The notes under the pieces are model-generated. The model searched no databases and was not told the origin of the DNA. It saw only the letters and a list, made by a program, of their open reading frames with translations. From Alphaproteobacteria bacterium (GTDB taxonomy: Bacteria > Pseudomonadota > Alphaproteobacteria > Rhizobiales > CAJQND01), in contig JAAEUE010000113.1 of assembly GCA_024227565.1 (NCBI GenBank), forward strand, positions 1-61,429: a DNA stretch of 61,429 bases. The letters run 5' to 3'. Within the stretch, counting starts at the first letter, position 1. Each line of letters starts with the position of its first letter. This document shows, piece by piece, positions 7,836 to 17,293 of this stretch. The position numbers and the translations under genes are program-made.

Positions 7836-9497
7836 TTAGTCTCCAAGTGCGAAGGTCCAAACCGAACCGCCCGCAGGTGTTTTTGCAAGCCGTTCATCGC
7901 CGGAGAACAGGACGTAGACCGCACCTGAACCGCTGAGAATGGTGACATACTGCTTGCCATCCTTCTCCCAGGTGACAGGCTGGCCGACAATGCCGGAGCC
8001 CGTGTTGTACTCCCACACCTTGCTGCCGTTCTCAGAGTTGAAAGCCTCAAACTCACCGGTTTGCGTGCCTGTGAACACCAGGCCTCCGGCCGTGGAAAGC
8101 ACAGCGGCCATCCGCGGGATGTCGCTTTCAGCCTGCCACTTCATCTTGCCGGTCATCGGGTCAATCGCCCGCAGCGAACCTCGCGCGCCCTTGGGCCATT
8201 CCCAGGCGAACTCGGCCCCGAAGTAGAACACACCTGGCCGGTATTGCGGTTCAACGGCCTTGTATTTCATGCCGATGTTCAGGGTGTTGGCAAAGGCGAT
8301 TTTCATGTCCGGGTTATAGGCCATGGGCGACCAGTTCTTGCCGCCGAAGGCTGAGGGCCAGTAGACCACTTCCTCGCCGGAACGCGCCTTGGTGGTGATC
8401 TCCGTGACGTCGGGGCGCCCTGTGCCCATGTCGATCTTGTTCGCCCAGTTCACGTTATCAACGAACTTGTTGGCGGCTATAAGCGTGCCGTTTGTGCGAT
8501 CCAGAACATAGAAGAACCCGTTGCGGCTGGCCTGCATCACCACCTTCTTGCCGTCCAGCTCGGTGAGGATCAACTCGTTGGTGCCGTCATGGTCAAAGGG
8601 ATCATTGGGCGAGGTCTGATAGTGCCACTTGATCTTGCCCGTCTTTGGCTCCAGCGCCAGAATTGAGCTGGTGTAAAGGTTGTCCCCCGGGCGCAATCCG
8701 GCGTTCCAGGACGCCGCGTTGCCCGTGCCCCAATAAACGGTGTTGAGGTCGGGGTCATAAGAGCCGGTCAGCCAGGTGGGCCCGCCGCCGCGTTTCCAGG
8801 CATCGCCGCCATCTTTCCAGGTTTCCGAGCCAGGTTCACCCGGGGCAGGAACCGTGTAGGTGCGCCAGAGACGCTTGCCGTTTTCCGGGTCATAGCCTTC
8901 AATATAGCCGCGGATGCCATACTCGCCGCCGGAAATGCCGGTGATCAAAACGCCATCAGCGATGATCGGGGCCACGGTCATGGAATAGCCGGTCTTGAAA
9001 TCGATCGAGTTGGTGCGCCAGACCTCCTTGCCGGTCTTTGCATCCAGGGCAATCACATAGGCATCAAGGGTGGTGCGATAGATCTTGCCGTTGAAGATCG
9101 CAGCGCCCCGGTTGACGATGCCGCAGCAGGCAACCCGCGGGGTTTCTGCAGGATACTCAATCACCTGCTTCCAGATCTGTTTGCCGGTGAGGGCGTCCAG
9201 CGCAACGGTCGAGTTGTGGGTGGTGACATACATCACCCCGTCATGCACCAGGGGGAAGCTCTCTTGCCCACGGGTGTCGGCAAGGGAATAGGTCCACACG
9301 GGCCTGAGATTTTTAACCGTGTCGGTGTTGATCTGCTTCAGGGCGCTGTGGCGGGTCAGATCGTAGCCCATGCCGTAGGTCAGGATATCGCCGGGTGTGT
9401 TCTTGTCGTTCTTCAGATCATCGAGCGACTGGGCAAGGGCGCCGCTGTGCACGCCCAAAGCAAGCAGAGCAGCAAGCGAAATTTGTTTTAGAGCCAT
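7836..9497 (-). CDS. PQQ-dependent alcohol dehydrogenase, methanol/ethanol family, lanthanide type
   Basis: A 553-aa periplasmic quinoprotein with a signal peptide (about 1-23) and eight-bladed propeller repeats. Visible active-site features are the vicinal disulfide CysCys124-125, Glu192 in SGGEYG, Asn260 in GTGNAASWN and Asp302-His-Asp304 in FDHDGTNE; the second Asp is the hallmark of lanthanide-using enzymes, where calcium enzymes have Ala. It is about 45 residues shorter than XoxF and has no cytochrome domain. The ATG at 9497 is preceded by GGGAGGA and begins a good signal peptide; a long in-frame extension upstream is not coding-like. It forms an operon with the cytochrome/binding-protein fusion. 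Substrate unknown. Confidence 0.93.
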   Translation of the reverse strand: MALKQISLAALLALGVHSGALAQSLDDLKNDKNTPGDILTYGMGYDLTRHSALKQINTDTVKNLRPVWTYSLADTRGQESFPLVHDGVMYVTTHNSTVALDALTGKQIWKQVIEYPAETPRVACCGIVNRGAAIFNGKIYRTTLDAYVIALDAKTGKEVWRTNSIDFKTGYSMTVAPIIADGVLITGISGGEYGIRGYIEGYDPENGKRLWRTYTVPAPGEPGSETWKDGGDAWKRGGGPTWLTGSYDPDLNTVYWGTGNAASWNAGLRPGDNLYTSSILALEPKTGKIKWHYQTSPNDPFDHDGTNELILTELDGKKVVMQASRNGFFYVLDRTNGTLIAANKFVDNVNWANKIDMGTGRPDVTEITTKARSGEEVVYWPSAFGGKNWSPMAYNPDMKIAFANTLNIGMKYKAVEPQYRPGVFYFGAEFAWEWPKGARGSLRAIDPMTGKMKWQAESDIPRMAAVLSTAGGLVFTGTQTGEFEAFNSENGSKVWEYNTGSGIVGQPVTWEKDGKQYVTILSGSGAVYVLFSGDERLAKTPAGGSVWTFALGD

Positions 9498-9614
9498 GTG
9501 TTCCTCCCGTTTTTTGGTTATATGGTCCAAGCTGATTAAAGCAGCCAATTGTGGCCATTTGGATTTGGCTTTTGAGTTGATAAACGCGTATTCGATCCTA
9601 AACAGTGTTGACGA

Positions 9615-9643
9615 ATTTAACCTGATTGTCGACCGTGCATCAA
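9615..9643 (-). promoter_or_regulatory. candidate promoter of the second PQQ dehydrogenase operon
   Basis: On the minus strand TTGATG (9643-9638) is followed after exactly 17 bases by TTAAAT (9620-9615), about 118 bases before the dehydrogenase ATG. This fits a sigma70-type promoter with moderate -35 and -10 matches. The intergenic region is shared with the divergent GST gene. No operator-like palindrome stands out. Confidence 0.4.
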
Positions 9644-9689
9644 TTGTCCTGAAGTGCCATGCCTGAGCACCACCACTAGAGAGAACCAA

Positions 9690-10301
9690 ATGAAGATCTA
9701 TTTCGCCCCCGATACCCGCGCTGTTCGAATTGTCTGGCTGTGTGAGGAACTCGAGCTGCCGTACGAAGTTGAGATGTACAAGCTGGGCGACCCGCGGATG
9801 CGGGCGCCGGAGTATCTGGAAGTGCATCCTTTGGGCCGGGTGCCGGCCCTTCAGGATGGCGATGTGGTGCTGTGCGAGTCCGGCGCCATCGTTGAGTACA
9901 TTCTGGCCAGGCATGGCGGCGGCAGGTTTGTTCCGGAAACCTCGTCGCCCGATTTTGCGCCCTATCTGCAGTGGCTGCACTTCGCGGAAGGCATGCTCAT
10001 GCCGCCGGTCAACACGATTGTTGTGGAAACCATCTTGTTGCCGCCAGACCGGCGCAACCAGGTCAACGTCGACCGTGCAACAAAGTTACTGGGCCGCATG
10101 CTGGCGGCCGTCGACCAACACATGGCAGGGCGCGAGTTCCTGGCGGGAGACTTCAGCGGCGCCGACATCATGACCGGCCACGCCTGTTCGGTTTCCGCGA
10201 GATTAGGCGCAGATATCTCCGACAAGCCCAATGTTTCAGCATATATCGAGAGGCTGAATGAACGGCCCGCTCTGCAACGGGCGCGGGCCTTGGGGGCTTA
10301 G
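9690..10301 (+). CDS. glutathione S-transferase family protein
   Basis: The 203-aa cytosolic protein has an N-terminal thioredoxin-like domain (MKIYFAPDTRAVRIVWLCEE, then VHPLGRVPALQDGD and CESGAIVEYIL, the glutathione gamma-Glu binding Ser region) and an all-helical C-terminal domain with LAGDFSGADIMTG. The start at 9690 is preceded by GAGAG and matches the family; upstream in-frame codons are not conserved-looking. It is divergent from the quinoprotein operon and followed 4 bases later by an enoyl-CoA hydratase gene, so they form an operon. Substrate unknown. Confidence 0.9.
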   Translation: MKIYFAPDTRAVRIVWLCEELELPYEVEMYKLGDPRMRAPEYLEVHPLGRVPALQDGDVVLCESGAIVEYILARHGGGRFVPETSSPDFAPYLQWLHFAEGMLMPPVNTIVVETILLPPDRRNQVNVDRATKLLGRMLAAVDQHMAGREFLAGDFSGADIMTGHACSVSARLGADISDKPNVSAYIERLNERPALQRARALGA

Positions 10302-10305
10302 GGCG

Positions 10306-11142
10306 ATGAGCGTTCAACACCTTGATACCGGCACAGACGAGCTGCGCTGTTCCACTGAGAACCGTGTCGGCATCATAACGCTCAACCGGCCAGAGAAGCG
10401 CAACGCGCTGTCCGACACGCTAACCCCCGCCTTTCGCCAAAGCCTGCTTGATTTGGAAGCCGATCCCGATATCAGGGTGGTTGTTGTGACCGGTGCCGGC
10501 GCTGCGTTCTGCGCGGGAGGTGATGTGGGTGGACTAGGCTCCGCCTTCAAAGGCAGAACACCTGGCGGAGACCGGGCCACATTGGAAGACAGCGTGCGCA
10601 ATCTGCAGCACAGGCAGGACACGCTGGCGCTGCGGCTGCACAATCTTGCCAAGCCCACCATTGCGGTTCTGCCCGGACCTGCCGCCGGGGCGGGCATGTC
10701 CATCGCGCTGGCCTGTGACATCAGGCTTGCCGCCGACCACGCCTTTCTGGCGCCCGGTTTTGGCAACATTGGCTTGTCAGGCGATTATGGCGGCAGCTGG
10801 TTTTTGACCCAGCTGGTCGGGGTGGGGAGGGCAAAAGCGATCTACTTTACCGGCAGGCGGGTTCAGGCCGACGAGGCGCTGGCTTTGGGGATTTTCAACG
10901 AAACCGTGCCGGCCGATCAGCTGAGCGCGCGCGCCCACGAGCTGGCCACAACCATCGCTGCGGGAGCGCCGCTGGCATTGCGCTTCATGAAAGAAAACTT
11001 CAACCGGGCCACAAGTACCGATCTTCGCACCTGCCTCGACATGGAGGCCGACCGCATGGTTCGCTGCACCCAGACCGCCGACCATCTTGAGGGGGTTCAA
11101 GCGTTCAGGGACAAACGCCCGCCAAAATTTGAAGGCCGATAG
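10306..11142 (+). CDS. enoyl-CoA hydratase/isomerase family protein
   Basis: The 278-aa crotonase-fold protein shows ITLNRPEKRNALS near the N-terminus, the first oxyanion-hole motif AFCAGGDVGGLG and the second GPAAGAGMSIALACD. The region that usually carries catalytic Glu residues reads LSGDYGGSW, so the exact chemistry (hydratase, isomerase or other crotonase reaction) is uncertain. The ATG at 10306 is preceded by GGGCG only, and a longer start within the GST gene is less likely. It follows the GST gene by 4 bases and is probably co-transcribed. Confidence 0.88.
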   Translation: MSVQHLDTGTDELRCSTENRVGIITLNRPEKRNALSDTLTPAFRQSLLDLEADPDIRVVVVTGAGAAFCAGGDVGGLGSAFKGRTPGGDRATLEDSVRNLQHRQDTLALRLHNLAKPTIAVLPGPAAGAGMSIALACDIRLAADHAFLAPGFGNIGLSGDYGGSWFLTQLVGVGRAKAIYFTGRRVQADEALALGIFNETVPADQLSARAHELATTIAAGAPLALRFMKENFNRATSTDLRTCLDMEADRMVRCTQTADHLEGVQAFRDKRPPKFEGR

Positions 11143-11241
11143 GGTGAAATAACCCCCTCAGAAAAGCTCCGCGCAAGGCGAGGCCCCTAAACCTGGGGTC
11201 ATGTTTCCAGAATCCATACATCTTGCCGCGGGTCTTTCATA

Positions 11242-11646
11242 ATGAGCAAGCAGGGGTCATTGGCTGAAAGCCAAGGCGCAGACGCAGAAAACTTTGCCGA
11301 CAGGCGCTCAGAGCCTAGAGAGCGCACGTTTCGCATAGCCAACATCGCCATGAAGATGAGGCGGCATCATGTGCCGTGTGTCATTCTTGACATCAGCGCC
11401 GGGGGCGCCCGCATTCAAACGCCCCATGCCAAAGAGGTTCCCGATTACTTTGAGCTGCAGAATACGGACCGGGAACTTGATACATGGTGCGAGGTGAGAT
11501 GGCGCAACAAAGACCAGATCGGCGTCTTGTTCCTGGACGGCCCGCCCACAGAGTTTGCAAGCCGCAATAAAAAGGGTGAAAATCTGGAGAGCGTGTTCCC
11601 TGAGCAGTTCATTGAGCCGGCCCCCGAACCGCAAGGGTTCTCGTAG
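11242..11646 (+). CDS. PilZ domain protein
   Basis: The 134-aa protein is essentially a single PilZ domain, which binds cyclic di-GMP. The two ligand motifs are present: RRSEPRERTFR (RxxxR type) near residues 22-32 and DISAGGARI (DxSxxG) near 50-58. The following VRWRNKDQIGVLFLD strand is typical. There is no other domain, so it may act as a stand-alone c-di-GMP adaptor. It precedes the CXXCW and SoxYZ-like genes on the same strand, with a gap of 118 bases to the next start. Confidence 0.85.
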   Translation: MSKQGSLAESQGADAENFADRRSEPRERTFRIANIAMKMRRHHVPCVILDISAGGARIQTPHAKEVPDYFELQNTDRELDTWCEVRWRNKDQIGVLFLDGPPTEFASRNKKGENLESVFPEQFIEPAPEPQGFS

Positions 11647-11764
11647 CAGTCCACCAGGCAGCTTCGTTGGGGGCACCAAAGTCCCATACACCCCGATCCG
11701 CCGTTTCGATATAAGCCGTGAGGATGAAGGGCCGTGCCAGTCAAAACAGCGAAGTTGCGTGTAC

Positions 11765-12328
11765 ATGCCGGTAAGATTGCTGAGTGTTCCGCTCCTCCTC
11801 GCATTGGCCTATGCGCTTCTGAGCTCCCCCCTTGCTCTGGCGGACGTCGCAGAGCCCTCAGGCTACAAACTCGATCAGTTCCGCAGTCAGGTGCCAGCAT
11901 CCCTCAAAGGCGCCACGACCGTTAATTCTGGCGCCACCTGGAAGCTTTGGAGGGGCGGTGAGACCGTTTTCATCGATGTCATGCCCCAAGCGCCAAAGCC
12001 GAAGAACCTGCACGAGGGCACATTCTGGCGCGAAAGACCGCGGAACACGATCCCGGGAAGCTATTGGCTGGCCAATGTGGGCTATGGGCGCTTGCACCCT
12101 GATGCAGAGCAATGGTTCAAAAACAAACTCCAAATTCTGACCTCCGGCAACAAGAACAAGCCGGTGCTGTTCTTCTGCCTGATGAATTGCTGGATGTCGT
12201 GGAATGCCGCCAAACGCGCTTTGTCTTATGGCTATCAGAAGGTCTTTTGGTATCCTGAGGGCACCGATGGTTGGGATTTTGAAAACTATCCCCTAAAGGC
12301 GCAATATGCCGACATGTACCTTCGATAG
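11765..12328 (+). CDS. PQQ-dependent catabolism-associated CXXCW-motif protein
   Basis: The 187-aa protein has a signal peptide (about 1-26) and a rhodanese-like domain. Near residues 135-142 it carries FFCLMNCWMSWNAAKRA, the defining cysteine motif of the family named for association with PQQ-dependent alcohol oxidation; here the two cysteines are separated by three residues. The downstream YPEGTDGW also matches. The ATG at 11765 is chosen because it starts the signal peptide. Role unproven; it is thought to be a periplasmic thiol protein of quinoprotein systems. The SoxYZ-like gene follows on the same strand. Confidence 0.88.
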   Translation: MPVRLLSVPLLLALAYALLSSPLALADVAEPSGYKLDQFRSQVPASLKGATTVNSGATWKLWRGGETVFIDVMPQAPKPKNLHEGTFWRERPRNTIPGSYWLANVGYGRLHPDAEQWFKNKLQILTSGNKNKPVLFFCLMNCWMSWNAAKRALSYGYQKVFWYPEGTDGWDFENYPLKAQYADMYLR

Positions 12329-12394
12329 TTTGAAATTAGTGGGCAGTTGAGTTACCAGAGACAGACGGATCAGGCCGGGAGGAGACCAAAGACC

Positions 12395-13213
12395 ATGAAA
12401 CACAAATCATTAGGACTGGCATTGGCGTTCGTGTCCGTGCTTTGCCTCGCCCAAAGCGGCGCGGTCTCTGCAGAGTCCACATGGTCTGCGATCAAGCCGG
12501 CGATATTCCAGGAACGGGTGATCCATCACAGCCGTGAACTGATCAAGCTTGAAGCCCCATACAGAACGCTGGACGACCGCATCATTCCCATCCGGGTGAA
12601 CACCACCCTGCCTGGCGGGCGCAGCATCAAGTCCCTGACCCTGATCGCAGACGACAACCCCATGCCGGTGATCGGCGTGTTCCGCCCCGCCTCTGACGTG
12701 TCCAGTTTCGGCATTGGCCTCAACATCCGGCTTGATGGCACATCGATCATTCGGGCGGTTGTGGAAACCGACGATGGTTCGCTCTACATGACCCATAAAC
12801 TGGTCAAGACCTCCGGGCAGGGCGCATGCGCCTCGCCGCCGGTGAGCGATCTCGACAAGATTGATGAGACCATCGGCCAGATGGCGTTCAATGATGTCAC
12901 GTCCAAAGGCGCCGCCACTGGGTTCACCTCAATCGCCAGGCGTGGCCGGTTGAAGCTGATGCATCCCAATCTGACCGGTCTCCAGATGAACCAGATCACT
13001 CTCCAGCACATTCCCGCGCGGTACGTGGACAAGCTGACCGTGTGGCAGGGCAAACGCGAGCTCTTCTCGGTTGAGAGCGGGATTACGCTGAGCGAGAACC
13101 CGGAGCTTGAATTTGAATATCGCCTGGATGGTTCTGAAGACCTGACGGTGGAGGCTTCCGACACCGAGGGCACGAAGTTCAAATCCTCATTCCCGCTGGG
13201 GCCTGCCAGCTAG
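12395..13213 (+). CDS. quinoprotein dehydrogenase-associated SoxYZ-like carrier (copy 1)
   Basis: The 272-aa protein has a signal peptide (about 1-26), a SoxY-like half with RIIPIRVNTTLPGG and DDNPMPVIGVF, a cysteine near GQGACASPP that stands where SoxY carries its substrate cysteine, and a SoxZ-like half from about 175 onward with KLMHPNLTGLQMNQIT and ITLSENPELEFEY. This fused SoxYZ-like family is found with PQQ dehydrogenases rather than sulfur oxidation. The ATG at 12395 has a clear GGGAGGAG site 13 bases upstream. A paralogue lies at 37497-38318. Carrier substrate unknown. Confidence 0.9.
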   Translation: MKHKSLGLALAFVSVLCLAQSGAVSAESTWSAIKPAIFQERVIHHSRELIKLEAPYRTLDDRIIPIRVNTTLPGGRSIKSLTLIADDNPMPVIGVFRPASDVSSFGIGLNIRLDGTSIIRAVVETDDGSLYMTHKLVKTSGQGACASPPVSDLDKIDETIGQMAFNDVTSKGAATGFTSIARRGRLKLMHPNLTGLQMNQITLQHIPARYVDKLTVWQGKRELFSVESGITLSENPELEFEYRLDGSEDLTVEASDTEGTKFKSSFPLGPAS

Positions 13214-13246
13214 ACCGAATTGTTCCCAAGCTGAGGGCAGGGCGCC

Positions 13247-13735
13247 ATGCCGAGACCGATATGTGCCCTTGTTGGCGGCGGCGAGGGCCTGGGCCGTGCG
13301 CTTGCCGGCAAGTTCTCAGCTGAAGGATATGATATTGCGCTGGTCTCTCGCTCCCAGAAGGGTAGTGAAGCCGCAGCGCAGGCAGCGTCTGAGGCCAGCA
13401 GCGAGGCGAACGTCAAGTTCTCCAACGCAACCGCCGCCTATCGCGGCTCAAAGTCCCACCCGCTCTATGCAATCGGAAAATTTGGGCTGCGGGGATTGTC
13501 GCAAAGCCTTGCCGAGGCCTATTCCGGCGACGGCGTGCACATCGTGCATGTGCGATTGGACTGCGATCTTGATGTTCCCTACATGCGCGCGGCCTATGGG
13601 GACCGCCTCAAACCAGGCATGTTGGCCAGTCCGGACGATGTGGCGACGAGCTATTGGCTGACCCATTTGCAGCCGAAATCTGCCTGGAGCAATGAAATCG
13701 AGCTGCGGCCTCACACTGAGGTCTGGACGTACTAA
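13247..13735 (+). pseudogene. short-chain dehydrogenase with internal in-frame deletion
   Basis: The reading frame is open for 162 aa. The N-terminus has the SDR cofactor motif VGGGEGLGRALA and the C-terminal half has the catalytic YAIGK and NEIELRPHTEVWTY ending, but the usual 235-240 aa chain is shortened. The join lies near 13416-13425, where VKF runs directly into SNATAAYRG: the stretch with the NxxG motif and central helices (about 75 residues) is missing, and the catalytic Ser region is at the junction. It is probably non-functional as an SDR. It is also a candidate assembly collapse, although the frame is kept. Confidence 0.65.
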
Positions 13736-13756
13736 GCAAGGCCAGAGGAGAATTCT

Positions 13757-14400
13757 GTGGGCTACAAACTTTTTACGCGCTGGGTAGTGCGGCGATGGGC
13801 GTGCGGGTGCTTTTGGAGGAAATCGGGGCGCCTTATGAATTGATCCAGACCACCATCGACATGGACAAACCTCGCCCAGCCGAACAACTGGCCTTGAACC
13901 CGAATGGCTGGGTGCCGGTTCTCACCTGGGGCGACAACGCCATGTACGAGTGCGCGGCCATCACAACGTTTCTGTGTGACCGCCATCCCAAAGCGAACCT
14001 GGCGCCCGGCGTGAACGAGGCGGCGCGTGGCCTGTACCTGCAAACCTTGGTTTATTTCTCCAGCTCGGTGCAGAACGCCTTCCAGCTCGACTATTATCCG
14101 GACCGCTTTGCAGACATGCCCGCCGATGAGCCGGGCGCCCAGCGCCGCGGTATCCGCCGCTTGCGTGAAACTTGGAAGGTGATCGACGACCAGATCGGTG
14201 ACAATGAATGGATATTGGGCGACCGCTTCAGCGCGGCTGACATTTATCTCTTCATGCTGACCACCTGGCTGAACACACCGCGTGGGCAGCCTTCAGCCGA
14301 TGAGTTCCCCAATGTGAAGAGGATCGCCGACGCCGTTATGCAGCGACCAAGCGTGCAGCTTGTGTATGAAGGGTGGATCGCCGAGCAGGCGGGCGGCTAG
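13757..14400 (+). pseudogene. glutathione S-transferase, frameshifted near the N-terminus
   Basis: From GTG 13757 the frame reads MGYKLF and then leaves frame at a run of five T (13770-13774). Adding one T restores YALGSAAMGVRVLLEE, which is the normal GST N-terminus. The remainder (13795-14400, 201 aa if started at the internal ATG) is a good GST with LNPNGWVPVL, the C-terminal LGDRFSAADIYLFML and normal length. A start at 13795 would lose the first beta strand and active-site residue. Either a real frameshift or a homopolymer sequencing error. GGAG lies just before the GTG. Confidence 0.7.
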
Positions 14401-14411
14401 CGCCGATCTGC

Positions 14412-15521
<1,110 letters not shown>

Positions 15522-15803
15522 TGCTCAGAGCTCCCTCGGATTGAATTGTTGGCTTTGTTGGGCCGGTTTTGCGGCCTGTTTTCGGGCAAAAGTTTGGCGA
15601 CCGGAACCGGTCTCTGTCAAGGCTCAGACATTGTACTTTCGGTCGGATTGCTGCGGATTTTTTGCGAATTACCAGATTTGGCCCAGCGGTGGCGTTGACA
15701 AGTCTGGCGGTGCCCTGCAGGGTTGCCTGAACCCCGGCATCGGGCGCAATTCTCAGGCGCGGTACAGCGCCCGGCTGATCAAAAAAACAATGAGGAGCAC
15801 ACT

Positions 15804-16121
15804 ATGAGCATCACCGTTACCGTCATGTATCCGAACGATCCTGGATCCAAGTTCGACATGGACTACTACATGGGAACCCATGGTCCTTTGGTGCACAAGT
15901 GCTGGGACGACAAGGGTATGAACGGTCTCAAGCTGATCAAGGGTGTGGCAACGCCGGATCCGAACACGCCGGCGCCTTATCAGGTTGTTGCCATTCTCGA
16001 TTTTGACAGCCTTGAAGCCTTCCAGGGCGCTGTAGCTGCCTCAGGTGCAGAGGTGATGGGCGACATCCCGAATTTCACCGATGTGGCGCCCGTTGTGCAA
16101 ATCAACGAGAACCTCAACTGA
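15804..16121 (+). CDS. EthD family protein
   Basis: The 105-aa protein is a single EthD-type dimeric alpha/beta-barrel domain: MSITVTVMYPND, then FDMDYYMGTHGPLVHKCW, which is the conserved Tyr/His pattern, and LDFDSLEAFQGA. EthD proteins were named from ethyl tert-butyl ether degradation; most family members have unknown roles. The ATG at 15804 is preceded by GAGGAG. pqqB follows 41 bases downstream on the same strand, so the two may share a transcript, although no PQQ link is known for EthD. Confidence 0.88.
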   Translation: MSITVTVMYPNDPGSKFDMDYYMGTHGPLVHKCWDDKGMNGLKLIKGVATPDPNTPAPYQVVAILDFDSLEAFQGAVAASGAEVMGDIPNFTDVAPVVQINENLN

Positions 16122-16162
16122 TCCCGTAACGCTCTGGGCTCCTTGTTGAGCGGAGGTCTGCC

Positions 16163-17092
16163 ATGTTGAAGATCGTTGTTCTTGGCTCCGGCGCCGGCGG
16201 CGGGGTGCCCCAGTGGAATTGCAATTGTAAAGTTTGCCAACTGGCGCGGGCAGGAACCGGTGAGGTTATTCCGCGCACCCAGTCATCCATTGCCGTTAGT
16301 GTGGATGGTGAGCATTGGACCGTGTTCAACTGTTCACCTGACATTCGTCAGCAAATTTTAGACACTTCCGCGCTCTGGCCCGCCGACGACCAGTACCGGC
16401 ACACGCCGATCCAAAGCGTGGTGTTGACCAACGCGGATGTGGACCATTTGTGCGGACTGCTGATCTTGCGCGAGAAGCAGGCCTTCAGTGTGTTTGCCAC
16501 GAAAACCGTCCTGAGCGTGTTGGACGAAAATCCGCTCTTCAATGTTCTGGATTCACAGTTCGTGAGCCGCAGCGCTCTGCACGATCATGAAGTGACCGCG
16601 GTGGGAGAAGGACTTTTCGTGGAGCCGTTCCTGGTGCCTGGCAAGGTTGCCCTGTTCAACGAAGAGCGGATGCTGGAACAAGAGAACAGCCTGCAGATCG
16701 GTGAAGAGACTGAACACACTATTGGCTTGCGTATCTTCAGCGCCGAGGGCGCAGAATCCTTCTTCTACGTTCCAGGGTGCGCAGAGATGACCGGCCCGCT
16801 GGCCGAGCGTCTCAAGGGCGCCCCCCTGGTGCTGTTCGACGGCACGGTGTGGTTTGATTCAGAGATGGTGTCCGGAAAACTGGGCGCCAAGACCGGTCAA
16901 CGCATGGGGCACATGAGCATGAACGGCGAGCACGGCTCGATTGCCGCGTTCGCGCCGCTGGAAGTTGAGCGCAAGGTCTTCATCCACATCAACAATTCAA
17001 ACCGGGTGTTGATGGAGCACTCCGACGAACGCAACGCGGCAAATGCCGCCGGCTGGGAAATCGCCTACGACGGCATGGCGATTGAGCTTTAG
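16163..17092 (+). CDS. pqqB: PQQ biosynthesis protein PqqB
   Basis: The 309-aa metallo-beta-lactamase-fold protein matches PqqB from its first residues (MLKIVVLGSGAGGGVPQWNC and then CKVC) through RTQSSIAVS, NCSPDIRQQI, TNADVDHLCGLL, GCAEMTGPL and GHMSMNGEHGS to the C-terminal FIHINNSNRV. PqqB is proposed to hydroxylate the PQQ precursor made by PqqE/PqqA. It is unusual that pqqB is on the plus strand and not in the pqqA-C-D-E operon, which runs toward it on the other strand. A ribosome site GCGGAGG is present. Confidence 0.97.
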   Translation: MLKIVVLGSGAGGGVPQWNCNCKVCQLARAGTGEVIPRTQSSIAVSVDGEHWTVFNCSPDIRQQILDTSALWPADDQYRHTPIQSVVLTNADVDHLCGLLILREKQAFSVFATKTVLSVLDENPLFNVLDSQFVSRSALHDHEVTAVGEGLFVEPFLVPGKVALFNEERMLEQENSLQIGEETEHTIGLRIFSAEGAESFFYVPGCAEMTGPLAERLKGAPLVLFDGTVWFDSEMVSGKLGAKTGQRMGHMSMNGEHGSIAAFAPLEVERKVFIHINNSNRVLMEHSDERNAANAAGWEIAYDGMAIEL

Positions 17093-17180
17093 AATGTGCG
17101 CCCCCATCAAGTTCTCCGTCACGCCTGCGCCCCGTTCTCCCCACCCGCGGCCCGTTCTCTCCATACGCGCCCCGATTCCT

Positions 17181-17267
17181 CTCCCGCGCCCCTGCGAACG
17201 CAGGGGCCCACAGTTCTGAGCGAGCGGATGGCTTTTATGGATCCCTGCTTTCGCAGGGATGCGGGCT
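17181..17267. repeat. REP-like palindromic repeat
   Basis: This short block contains CCCCTGCGAACGCAGGGG and ATCCCTGCTTTCGCAGGGAT, separated by about 40 bases. The same pair in the same order recurs at 35.2-35.5 kb and near 38.8 kb. It lies between the convergent ends of pqqB and the pentapeptide gene, where it may serve as a bidirectional transcript end. Confidence 0.8.
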
Positions 17268-17293
17268 TGGTGGCAAATCTGGAGCGCAGTCCG

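Noticed and set aside
9498..9980. N-terminal extension of the second PQQ dehydrogenase frame (714 aa in total)
   Set aside because: The signal peptide and ribosome site start at 9497; the extension overlaps the divergent GST gene and has no quinoprotein similarity.
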